From Strigamia acuminata (taxonomy: Eukaryota > Arthropoda > Chilopoda > Geophilomorpha > Linotaeniidae), in contig CASHSZ010000033.1 in NCBI GenBank assembly GCA_949358305.1, positions 62,001 to 126,000 on the forward strand: 64,000 nucleotides of DNA. Reading direction: 5' to 3'. Shown piece after piece: positions 35,989 through 45,146 of this stretch (position 1 is its first letter; each line of letters opens with the position of its first letter). The position numbers were made by a program, and so were the translations under genes. The notes beneath the pieces were generated by a model. That model saw only the letters and a program-made list of their open reading frames with translations, was not told where the DNA came from and searched no databases.

Positions 35989-37346
35989 TGTTGCTAGCAA
36001 CATAAAGGAAAGCTGCTAAACGTCTTAAAAATTAGTCATCTGGAATTATTAAAAAGGGTTTTTAATATTTATCTTAGATTGGGAATTTAATTAGACACTT
36101 ATTTGAATATAAGTCTTCTTTGAGTTAGTTTGAGTGAATTTCTCAGTACTGGTTGATCTGACCGGATAAATCTGGGAAGAAAAGAGTTTTTACATTAGTT
36201 ATTTATCCACTTAGAATTTATTTTCTATCTTGTTTACCTGTGTTATGCATGTTTTGATGTTTCCAAGTGTTTTCCTGTTTCCAGTCCACTACTGTCAATG
36301 TAGTGACAAGGTGTAATGATGCTCTCAGACAGCAAAAGGGTACTAGAATGAGAAATGTATGTTATTATCAGTTTTAAGCTGTTTCAATCAATTTCTGTTT
36401 GTTTTCTGTATATTACTAACCAATTAAGCGTTTTGTTAACTTAGATTGTGTGTAGCCTGTCTAGTGAGCTAATTTCAAGCCTTTCTATCTTCCTGCAAGT
36501 GATCTCTGTTTACATTGTCGGCCATTACTGTGGGAGTGGTCTACTTGTATCTGTAAAGAGAGGAGAAAATGTTTAATCCCAAAGAGTTTTTGTGGGTTCT
36601 GATTAATAATTAATCACTTAATTATTATGCAATGTAAAAGTGTTAAGTTTAAGATTTATCTGTGTTGATTTATAACTTAACTTCTGCACTTACTGTAAAG
36701 TTGCCAGCTCATTGGTCTAAAATGTCTTTACTTATTCTTTTCTCTATTTTATGAGTTGTTCAGTGTGTTTTAGAGTGAATAATTTAGTTCTCAACGAGCA
36801 TTGTGGTTAGAGACTGTTGTTAATGTATACTTTTGCATTTAATGTCAAATACTTGCTGTTAGGCTTATGTGTTTTCAACTATTAACTTCTACGGTAGTTT
36901 TGTTGTGCCAGCAGTACTTATTTCTCTTTACAAGCACTTAGAGACCTCTGTAACTTTAAGTGCAAGTGTCCTTATACAATGTGGAGATAGTTACACTTGT
37001 TGTTTCTTATTATTGTTAAAGTGTGACTTCTTTGTAATATCCTCGTGATTCAATTGTAGTAGTCTTGTTAAGAATTTAGAGAATAAAATGGTTGCTTTTT
37101 ATTTCTCTCCAAGTCTCATTTCTCTATACAACCAGAAAGCAATGTGCAGTGAGTAGAAAAATCCTCCTTCCTCCTCCTTGAACTCACCAGTGGCAGATCA
37201 TCATGTGAAGCAGCAAGTTCAAGTCCAGTGTTTGCATTTCTTCAAGTCTTTGGCCAACTTCTGTGTATCAATTTTAGCCAAGCAGCAGTCAAGTATTGCC
37301 GCCCCTCCTTCTGGCCTGGTTGTCGCCTGCGACCTTGCCAGAAACA
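35989..37346 (+). repeat. 5' LTR of element A2
   Basis: 1,358 bp. It starts with the palindrome TGTTGCTAGCAACA and ends GCCAGAAACA. AATAAA lies at 37082-37087. Read backwards, its first bases supply the false start of the long element C frame. Confidence 0.94.
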
Positions 37347-37349
37347 ATT

Positions 37350-37360
37350 TGGTACCGTGA
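37350..37360 (+). promoter_or_regulatory. Primer-binding site candidate of A2
   Basis: TGGTACCGTGA, 3 bp after the LTR. It differs from the A1 site (TGGTGCCGTGA) by one base, a mismatch to the tRNA-His 3' end that A1 fits. Confidence 0.5.
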
Positions 37361-37494
37361 ACCAAGGATTTCTTCCAGTTATCTCAGTGGACCTTCATGT
37401 GTGCTGCAAAATTCATCAGTGGGTTTTGTTCTCAACCTGTGCAAAGCTTTTATGTGTAAAGTGCCATTGAAGTTGTGCCACTACAGTGAAGTGT

Positions 37495-37680
37495 ATGCTC
37501 TCGTCCGCCTTTCACAGGCAAAAAAGTGGGTTTTTCAAGTTGGATTCTCAAATTGTCAAGATGGTCAAGATGTTTTTCAACTTGGATCAAGCAAGGCTTC
37601 GAGAGTACGAGCGATCCTGCACGACAATCAATTCCAAACACAACGCAATGTACATCCTACAAGAAGATTTGAAGAAATAA
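37495..37680 (+). CDS. Small leader ORF (61 aa), uncertain
   Basis: The A2 counterpart of 18470-18655, starting at the ATG MLSSAFHRQK and ending QEDLKK. It is open in both copies with at least two substitutions, and no domain is recognised. It sits about 490 bp ahead of gag-TK and would be read first on a leader transcript unless spliced out. Confidence 0.25.
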   Translation: MLSSAFHRQKSGFFKLDSQIVKMVKMFFNLDQARLREYERSCTTINSKHNAMYILQEDLKK

Positions 37681-38167
37681 TTATTAAGAATTATTATTTA
37701 AATAGAATAATATCCGAATTTGCTGCTGTAATTATTTCAAAAAGAGTTTTTGATTAGAAACTGGTGTAGTTGGGGGGAGAAGAAGTTTAAGTCTTAACAG
37801 TTTGAATAAATTCTCGATTCCAGTTTGTGGAATTTAGAGAATATCCAGTGAATTAGTGAATAATACCAAGCTTTAGTGTTGGTATCCCAATTTAAAACGA
37901 GTATCTAGTCAGAAACTCAATTGTGAAAATAAGAGAATTGTCAATTACCTTTAATTATTGAATTTTGGGGGTTAATTTGCCAATCCTGTTAACATCCCGT
38001 GTGTTTCAATCCTGTTAACAGTTTGTGGATATCCATCCTGTTTTTGTGTGTTCAGTAAATCCTAGAGTGTAAAAGAATTAGACAATTTCTTGTTAACCAA
38101 TTTAGTCAGTTAAGTTGAGTTTGAATCCTGAACTGATCTTTGAATTCTTCATTTCTCGGTGAGGATT

Positions 38168-41100
38168 ATGGCTACATTATCCGCTGCTGATCTCGAGGAA
38201 AAGGAGGTCATTTGGAAAGCAAAGGCTCAAGGAGCCGAGGATCTGCTGGGATCTTCAGTCAACATTCTAGACGGAGGAGAGCTGGAAGCCATGCAAATAA
38301 CGGTTGACCAGCAATTGAGTGATCTCGCCGACGAATTGAAAGCTCTTAAAGACGAGTCAAAAAGAGAGGACTATTTAGCGGGGCTTCAACGAATTGAAGA
38401 CATTAGAACCAGAGTAAATTTATTGAAACAAAGAGCAAAAGTGTCTGGAAAAATGGCAGGGCAATTTGGTTCCCATCCGGGACAGAATTCCAGTTTAAAC
38501 CAGACGTCCGCTTCATCTAGGAGAAACACGAGATTGCCGAAAACCGACATTGCCAAATTTAGTGGCGATGCAACTGAATATAGAGGTTTTGCGAATTTAT
38601 TCGAATCAGCAGTTGATCAGAACACGGAGCTTTCGAACGTGGAAAAGCTTATATATCTGAGATCATGCTGCACTGGGGCTGCAGAATCCGCAATCAAGTC
38701 GTACCCAATAACTGATGACGCCTACCCATTAGCGAAAAATACATTGGAGAGTCTATTCGGATCTGAAAACACGCAGAGAAATGCGATTTCAAAGATGATT
38801 AGGGAGTCGAAACCCGTTTTCGATCTCTACCCAATCGAGCCACTTAAAGCTCTATTCACGTCATTGGCATCTGCTGTCCGGACCATGGCGCAACTGTCTG
38901 TGTCAGTTGACACTACTGGAACGTACCTTATTCCAGAGCTACTTAGAAAATTTCCACCGGAGATCTCCCAACGTTTTTACCGAAAGCATCAAGGAAAAGT
39001 TGATGATGTTAACGTTTTTCTGGACTTCGTAGCAACCGAGATACAACTGGCTGAATTGTCGGAAGAAAGCGTTCTCCTTAAGCGCGCTCATCTGAAGAAG
39101 TCAGAAAAATTTGAGAAAACTTCAAAGGAAACAAGAGAAAGACCAACTGGAACCATGTCCTCATTCGTGACTTCCGAAAATGGAAAATTGAGTATGAATT
39201 CCAAGTCAAATCCAAACCGCAAACCCGCCTGCGCTTATTGTGATGGTGATCACGCACACGCAAATTGTGATGCGGATCTCGATGTACCAGCGAGGATCAA
39301 AATAGTGAAGAAGAAACGACTTTGTTTCAACTGCTTGAGATATAACCACACAGCCAAAGAATGTACCGTGAAGTTTTGTTGTCGCTTGTGTGGTGGAAGA
39401 CATCACACATCGATCTGCAACAAAAACAACAAAGAAAAAGCGATTACACCAAAAGAAGAAAACGTGTCTACTAATGTATCGCTTACCGAGTCGGTGGAGA
39501 TTCAACTGATGGTCTTCACTGCTCTTTTTGTGAAGAAAAATGGAGACATGTACCCCGTCCGCGGATTACTAGATCCAGGAAGCCATCGCTCCTACGTCAC
39601 GAAGAGACTAGTAAATAAATTCCGGATGCAAAAGATCGAGACACTACACACGATGACACAGTGTCTGCTCAACAAAAAGCCAGTTCCGACGACACATGAT
39701 GTCTTTAGATTCGAACTACAATCAAGACACGGAACAAAAAAGACATCAATCCTTGCATTAGAAACCGACACACTCCCGAAAGTCAAAGGGATAATTGGAG
39801 CAGAAGCCATAAAGCAAGTCCAATCACTCGGACTTGAGATGGCTGAGATACATCCGTCAGAATCGGAAGACATTGACGTCTTATTAGGAAGCAACGCATG
39901 GTGGAAGATTTGTCAAGGTGGAAGCCGAAAAATCAACGACGAGTTGGGATTAATGGAGACAATTTTTGGGTGGATTCTAAACGGTCGACTGAAACCAAAC
40001 AACCCGCTTGAAGAAAACATGGCAGCGTGCAACATTTCTTGCATGGCGGTCGAGTCCAAAGAAGAAGTGATCTCAAATCAACCTGAAAATGACGAAAACA
40101 AAATAGTCCAATTAATTCCGAAATCACTGCCCAACATGAATGGCGAACCCGGTGTGAATAAACAGACAGACGTCACACCTTCTTGTTTTGCCGCGAGCCT
40201 CTCCAGTGGTCTGGAGAAAGAGGAACTGGACACCACCCTCCAAAAAACGAAAAAGTCGTTCAAGGATGGAGGATTGGTCAACAGAACTCCAAGCTCGGAC
40301 ATGAAGCCGGAATTACGAGGGCGAAATCAGTTAGAGTCAGGGAGAAAGAACGTCGAATTACTTACAAACCAAGTGCCCAGTTTACCCAAATTGTGTGCAA
40401 TCGTGAGATGGAGTGGAAACGTGATTCTGAATTTCTGGAAAAAGAAAATTGATTTGTCAACCAATCAAAAGGGAATTCATCTCATCATTGGTCCAATGTA
40501 TGCGGGGAAAACGACCAAGTTATTGAAGCTTTTAGAAAAGGAAGAGAAGACGTCGTCCCTGCTAATTAAACACTCCAATGACGATCGTTACAGTAAAACC
40601 GAAGTCGTGACCCACGACGGTCATCGACGAGAAGCAATCGCGACCAGTAGCCTAACCAATGCTGTGGAAAAAACGAAATTAGTGAAGACAATCGGAATTG
40701 ACGAAGGACAGTTTTTTCCCGACATTTTTACTTTTTCAAATGAAATGGCTGAGCAAAAGAAAAAGGTAATAGTCGCCGCATTAGACGTCGACTTCAAGAG
40801 GAAGCCATTTGATCAGATATCCGAGTTAGTTCCACTAGCCGAGTCTGTTGTGAAACTACAAGCAAAATGTTATTTTTGCGGAGATAAAGCTGAATTTTCA
40901 AGACGAATTTCGCACGAAACCCGAGTCAAGATGATAGGAGGGATCGACAAATACAAACCAACCTGTCGAGTATGTTTCTCAAAGCCCATGAAGTCCCTAG
41001 AGACGAAAAGGAAAATCATCAACGGAATTATTCGACTTAGTTGTATGATTGTCAACCGAAGAATACCTCCGTGGATACCAAATTTGATCCGTCAAAGAAT

Positions 41101-41185
41101 CATGCCACCCAGAGTGGAATACAAAAAGGTGAAAGAGGTCTCCCAAATATTATCATCAAAGACCAGAAGTAATCAAACTAAATGA
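38168..41185 (+). CDS. Gag-protease-thymidine kinase fusion protein (copy 2)
   Basis: 1,005 residues from the ATG at 38168 (ATT ATG GCT, G at +4); a GTG three codons upstream is ignored. Domain order and all key residues are as in copy 1: Gag domain, three zinc knuckles, protease Asp 469, P-loop GPMYAGKT at 775-782, DEGQFFPD with Glu 846, and Cys 901, 904, 933 and 936. I count ten amino-acid differences from copy 1, five of them within the kinase domain (for example Ile/Leu beside the P-loop, Lys/Glu and Ala/Thr before DEGQ); none removes a motif residue. Cellular TK1 proteins are usually free-standing, so fusion behind a retroelement protease is unusual. Release of the kinase by that protease would be a reasonable model but is not shown. 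Confidence 0.94.
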   Translation: MATLSAADLEEKEVIWKAKAQGAEDLLGSSVNILDGGELEAMQITVDQQLSDLADELKALKDESKREDYLAGLQRIEDIRTRVNLLKQRAKVSGKMAGQFGSHPGQNSSLNQTSASSRRNTRLPKTDIAKFSGDATEYRGFANLFESAVDQNTELSNVEKLIYLRSCCTGAAESAIKSYPITDDAYPLAKNTLESLFGSENTQRNAISKMIRESKPVFDLYPIEPLKALFTSLASAVRTMAQLSVSVDTTGTYLIPELLRKFPPEISQRFYRKHQGKVDDVNVFLDFVATEIQLAELSEESVLLKRAHLKKSEKFEKTSKETRERPTGTMSSFVTSENGKLSMNSKSNPNRKPACAYCDGDHAHANCDADLDVPARIKIVKKKRLCFNCLRYNHTAKECTVKFCCRLCGGRHHTSICNKNNKEKAITPKEENVSTNVSLTESVEIQLMVFTALFVKKNGDMYPVRGLLDPGSHRSYVTKRLVNKFRMQKIETLHTMTQCLLNKKPVPTTHDVFRFELQSRHGTKKTSILALETDTLPKVKGIIGAEAIKQVQSLGLEMAEIHPSESEDIDVLLGSNAWWKICQGGSRKINDELGLMETIFGWILNGRLKPNNPLEENMAACNISCMAVESKEEVISNQPENDENKIVQLIPKSLPNMNGEPGVNKQTDVTPSCFAASLSSGLEKEELDTTLQKTKKSFKDGGLVNRTPSSDMKPELRGRNQLESGRKNVELLTNQVPSLPKLCAIVRWSGNVILNFWKKKIDLSTNQKGIHLIIGPMYAGKTTKLLKLLEKEEKTSSLLIKHSNDDRYSKTEVVTHDGHRREAIATSSLTNAVEKTKLVKTIGIDEGQFFPDIFTFSNEMAEQKKKVIVAALDVDFKRKPFDQISELVPLAESVVKLQAKCYFCGDKAEFSRRISHETRVKMIGGIDKYKPTCRVCFSKPMKSLETKRKIINGIIRLSCMIVNRRIPPWIPNLIRQRIMPPRVEYKKVKEVSQILSSKTRSNQTK

Positions 41186-41220
41186 TGGGTTGTTCGCACT
41201 TTCTTTTCGCCGGCAATCTA
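41186..41220 (+). other. A2 segment between gag-TK stop and 3' LTR
   Basis: 35 bp including CACTTTCTTTTCGCCGGC. There is no purine-rich tract; the strand has a pyrimidine run instead, like that before the element C 3' LTR. Confidence 0.5.
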
Positions 41221-42578
41221 TGTTGCTAGCAACATAAAGGAAAGCTGCTAAACGTCTTAAAAATTAGTCATCTGGAATTATTAAAAAGGGTTTTTAATAT
41301 TTATCTTAGATTGGGAATTTAATTAGACACTTATTTGAATATAAGTCTTCTTTGAGTTAGTTTGAGTGAATTTCTCAGTACTGGTTGATCTGACCGGATA
41401 AATCTGGGAAGAAAAGAGTTTTTACATTAGTTATTTATCCACTTAGAATTTATTTTCTATCTTGTTTACCTGTGTTATGCATGTTTTGATGTTTCCAAGT
41501 GTTTTCCTGTTTCCAGTCCACTACTGTCAATGTAGTGACAAGGTGTAATGATGCTCTCAGACAGCAAAAGGGTACTAGAATGAGAAATGTATGTTATTAT
41601 CAGTTTTAAGCTGTTTCAATCAATTTCTGTTTGTTTTCTGTATATTACTAACCAATTAAGCGTTTTGTTAACTTAGATTGTGTGTAGCCTGTCTAGTGAG
41701 CTAATTTCAAGCCTTTCTATCTTCCTGCAAGTGATCTCTGTTTACATTGTCGGCCATTACTGTGGGAGTGGTCTACTTGTATCTGTAAAGAGAGGAGAAA
41801 ATGTTTAATCCCAAAGAGTTTTTGTGGGTTCTGATTAATAATTAATCACTTAATTATTATGCAATGTAAAAGTGTTAAGTTTAAGATTTATCTGTGTTGA
41901 TTTATAACTTAACTTCTGCACTTACTGTAAAGTTGCCAGCTCATTGGTCTAAAATGTCTTTACTTATTCTTTTCTCTATTTTATGAGTTGTTCAGTGTGT
42001 TTTAGAGTGAATAATTTAGTTCTCAACGAGCATTGTGGTTAGAGACTGTTGTTAATGTATACTTTTGCATTTAATGTCAAATACTTGCTGTTAGGCTTAT
42101 GTGTTTTCAACTATTAACTTCTACGGTAGTTTTGTTGTGCCAGCAGTACTTATTTCTCTTTACAAGCACTTAGAGACCTCTGTAACTTTAAGTGCAAGTG
42201 TCCTTATACAATGTGGAGATAGTTACACTTGTTGTTTCTTATTATTGTTAAAGTGTGACTTCTTTGTAATATCCTCGTGATTCAATTGTAGTAGTCTTGT
42301 TAAGAATTTAGAGAATAAAATGGTTGCTTTTTATTTCTCTCCAAGTCTCATTTCTCTATACAACCAGAAAGCAATGTGCAGTGAGTAGAAAAATCCTCCT
42401 TCCTCCTCCTTGAACTCACCAGTGGCAGATCATCATGTGAAGCAGCAAGTTCAAGTCCAGTGTTTGCATTTCTTCAAGTCTTTGGCCAACTTCTGTGTAT
42501 CAATTTTAGCCAAGCAGCAGTCAAGTATTGCCGCCCCTCCTTCTGGCCTGGTTGTCGCCTGCGACCTTGCCAGAAACA
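41221..42578 (+). repeat. 3' LTR of element A2
   Basis: 1,358 bp, equal to 35989-37346. AATAAA lies at 42314-42319. It is followed by the second ACTT duplicate and then by the N-terminal part of the element C gag. Confidence 0.94.
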
Positions 42579-43071
42579 ACTTGAACTCCACAACTTCTCC
42601 ACCAAACTTTGCTATTTCCAACTTTGGAAGTTTAGCGTTGCGATTTCTTCGCGCTAATTGCGAAAGACTACTTTGTTGTGAAACATTAGTCTGATTCTGG
42701 CTTGTATTGGCAGACAACGTCGACGCATTTGCTGTCCAATGCGACACAAATCGTTGCGCCACTTGGCTACGGTGCTTCAACACTGCCATAGGCGTGTAAT
42801 AACCCTCAATCTCCTTAAGGTTGGTCATGTACTGATCTCTGGGTATCAGTGGTTGCATCAGGTTCAGGTCATCAACCATCTTCTTAATCTGTTCCTCTGC
42901 GGCTAAAGCAGTTGCTTCTAGCTCTGCAGGATCGGTAATGGCCTTTGATTCCTTCAACAACTCCTCAACTGCGACCCCAACCGTCTCAAATCGAGAGGTC
43001 AAAACGTCCAACTCATCCGGCTTAGGAATTGTAACCGGTGTAGGTGAGGTTCTTCCTGGTGACGTAGACAT
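42579..43071 (-). CDS. BEL/Pao polyprotein, N-terminal Gag part (interrupted)
   Basis: Starts at ATG 43071 (MSTSPGRTSP) and runs about 164 codons to the A2 insertion; the frame then reads about 40 codons of A2 LTR to a stop at 42451, which is not native. The N-terminal 130 residues are charged and helical with a Thr/Ser/Asn/Gln-rich stretch. LPKLEIAKFGGE opens the DUF1759-like Gag domain just before the break. The rest of the protein continues at 35988. The layout parallels the N-terminus of the A1/A2 fusion protein (RLPKTDIAKFSGD), so the A family's gag is related to this type of element. Confidence 0.9.
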
Positions 43072-43875
43072 GCTGATCGCACCTGAAAAGGTTGGAAAGC
43101 AAAGACAATTACTACGGTCACCTTACACCAACACACAACACACACGTTAAACTTAAGACGAACCTTTAGAATCTGAGTGCTTAAACACCCAAACTCTCTG
43201 CTATACAGACAAACTCCAAGAGGATTTCTAAAATAATTTGAGTGGTTGAATCACAGACTCACTCAAAATCTCAACTGAAACCTTTTTAGAATAAATCCCT
43301 AACAATTCTGAGAATGTAAATACTCAGACTGACTAACTCTCTTCTAAAATTACAAGTAAACTGCTTCTGTTTACAAATAAATGCTCTAAGAGAACTTAAA
43401 TAATCCCTGTTCACAAGAATTCCACTAAAAATCATGCAAACTATAGACTATTCTAGCTAAATCTGTTGCTCTCCTGCTTATGCAGTTATAGTAGAGCCAA
43501 AACTTATTTTATATCACTTAAAATGCAATAGCAAGACTCATATCTCCCCCAAAAAGGACACAAATAAAAACCCAAAGCAAAACCCATCAAAATCACAAAG
43601 AAACAACTGAATGTCATCTTCAAAAACATGGCGAACTGCTGCACATTGCGTTGTGTCACTTGAACTGGACCCCTGGCATTGATGGTCGCTTCTAGACGAT
43701 TCTCAGCTGCACAAACTTGATCGGAAAGACATGCGGAACCAGCCGCTAACTGCACAAACCGTCCTGTTGTCACAAATCCCCTGAACCGTCTGTGAAGTGG
43801 CCAAACTCTAGCTTCACGCACGGTGATCAAACGCGCACGAATCCGGGTCACAGGCACCAAAAAACCAACTTCCCC
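43072..43875 (-). other. Element C 5' leader
   Basis: 804 bp between the 5' LTR and the gag ATG. It holds the primer-binding-site candidate and most of a 163-codon ORF ending in a hydrophobic segment (43504-43995). The rest is AT-rich with no gene seen. Confidence 0.6.
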
Positions 43876-43995
43876 TGTTGCAAACAGACATGTCGAACTC
43901 GGAAGTCGCGTGGTACATTCATAGGCAACTGTCCTGTTGCGCATCCATGATCGTATAGTAGAAATTCCAGCAGCAGAAAGCGTTAGGCCTAGCAT
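43504..43995 (-). CDS. Leader ORF with hydrophobic C-terminus (163 aa), uncertain
   Basis: An open frame starting in the U5 end of the element C 5' LTR and crossing the primer-binding site. It ends with a probable membrane segment at about residues 125-150 (MTFSCFFVILMGFALGFYL) and a Cys-containing tail. The N-terminal part is Arg-rich and has no recognised domain. Overlap with the primer site argues against a normal gene, though the last 60-80 codons could be a separate or spliced product. Low certainty. Confidence 0.2.
   Translation of the reverse strand: MLGLTLSAAGISTIRSWMRNRTVAYECTTRLPSSTCLFATGEVGFLVPVTRIRARLITVREARVWPLHRRFRGFVTTGRFVQLAAGSACLSDQVCAAENRLEATINARGPVQVTQRNVQQFAMFLKMTFSCFFVILMGFALGFYLCPFWGRYESCYCILSDIK
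43838..43859 (-). promoter_or_regulatory. Primer-binding site candidate of element C
   Basis: Minus strand begins TGGTGCCTGTGACCCGG and continues ATTCG, 16 bp inside the LTR. Its complement reads like a tRNA 3' end including T-loop bases (CGAATCC) and CACCA. Compared with tRNA-His it has one extra base in the acceptor part. Confidence 0.45.
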
Positions 43996-45146
43996 TAGGC
44001 CTAGTTCTCAAACTGTAGATCAAATGGGAAAAACATCTCAGCTAATGGGCAAGCAAATGTGTCTTCAAGGAGGAGGAGAGTCAGCTTGGCTCTCTACTCA
44101 CTCATTCTCTGGGAACTCATTTCAGAAATAATCCAAAGGAAGAACATCAAAGAAAGAGAAAAGAATAACAACTTATTTATTCTAAATCAACCATAACAAG
44201 CTTCTTCTAGCAACAGCTAGTAACAACAGTAACTCACTCTCAACCTAGCAACAACAAGCGCCTAGCAACCGTGAACAATGGCGCTAAAATAGGCTTATTT
44301 ACAAGCGACAATTACTCATTATAAATAACTTATTGCCTCCAAAGAGGGCGCTACGTGTCTCAAACTTAACCCTTTTACATCAAATTGATAACAAGTAATA
44401 AAAGCTTAATCTTAACATCTATTAGAGGCATAAAATACATAAATAAACAAGTATTAACAATTCCCATTCTTAGTTCCAGAGGAAAGCCAACTTTCCTTCT
44501 CAAAGACAAAAGCCAACCGCTCATCATGCAAGATGGCGGCACAGCAACTTGCTTACAGCTGTGCAGGCGAACAGGAGCGAGCCAGACAGACTTCCATAGC
44601 CGCCCTTGACCAGACATCGACGCAAGGACCTTCCAAACAGCGTGGGGACTCGAACGAGAGTCCAAACCAAGGCGTATCGACGCCGCTCTAAACACACACG
44701 CGGATCCGATGCGTCCAAATGCCGTCACTGTCACGGGAGCTTTACGCCGCTCGCCACCTGCTGCCTCACGTCTTGGAAAGTCGCTGACCCCCTAAAACAT
44801 CAAGCAAAAGGTAAACAACAATCAAATAAAATATGCCTATCTCAAAACAACTCTAATAATTCTTAAACTAATACACAGAATTACTAAACCACTAAAACGA
44901 TTACATCAAAACGACCACAAGTGACCGACAACACATCTCCCGACCAATCCAGGTGCGACTGGCAGCATGACGACCGTCAAGGACATCACCAAACAAGACC
45001 GCTGGTCAGCCAAACAACCGGACATCTCAGATATGTCTCCAACTTGTGTCAAAAACTAAAAAGCAAATTAAAAAGTCAAATCTTCTTTTCAGAAGCCAAA
45101 ACGTGGAAAACTTCTAAATCTTTTTGTTGCGTTCCTGCTCGCAACA
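43876..45146 (-). repeat. 5' LTR of element C
   Basis: 1,271 bp, partner of 29901-31171, ending (on the plus strand) GCAACA followed by the second GTGC duplicate and satellite. Confidence 0.93.

Larger units (their letters stand above)
37347..38167 (+). other. A2 5' leader
   Basis: 821 bp between LTR and gag-TK. It contains the primer-binding site and a 61-codon ORF; otherwise AT-rich, with no further gene seen. Confidence 0.7.
35989..42578 (+). mobile_element. Element A2: second gag-protease-thymidine kinase element, nested in element C
   Basis: 6,590 bp with 1,358-bp LTRs (35989-37346 and 41221-42578). The target ACTT is duplicated (35985-35988 and 42579-42582) inside the Gag frame of element C. 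It matches A1 throughout at about 99% by eye but lies in the opposite orientation. The LTR pair looks identical, while A1 and A2 LTRs differ slightly (for example GATTTTAC against GATATTAC). So A1 and A2 are separate transpositions, not one duplicated segment. Confidence 0.94.
29901..45146 (-). mobile_element. Element C: BEL/Pao retroelement with all domains, interrupted by A2
   Basis: 15,246 bp as it stands, about 8,652 bp without the nested A2 element and its extra 4-bp duplicate. LTRs of 1,271 bp lie at 29901-31171 and 43876-45146. The satellite target GTGC is duplicated at both ends. The interior encodes, on the minus strand, a single Gag-protease-reverse transcriptase-RNase H-integrase frame in the BEL/Pao order. 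A2 is inserted in the Gag portion, so this copy cannot make the whole polyprotein. The matched LTRs, open reading frame and intact duplicates indicate it was young when hit. Confidence 0.93.

Noticed and set aside
35989-36003. Native start of the long minus-strand frame at 36003
   Set aside because: The first codons come from the A2 LTR read backwards. The native N-terminus is at 43071, across the insertion.
38159-38167. GTG as start of the Gag-TK protein
   Set aside because: A eukaryotic ATG in good context follows three codons later in both copies.
14966-41185. A1 and A2 as one inverted segmental duplication
   Set aside because: Each has its own target duplicate and flank, and their LTRs differ between elements but look identical within each.
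42451-42578. C-terminal 40 codons of the frame at 42451-43071
   Set aside because: They read the A2 LTR antisense after the insertion point.
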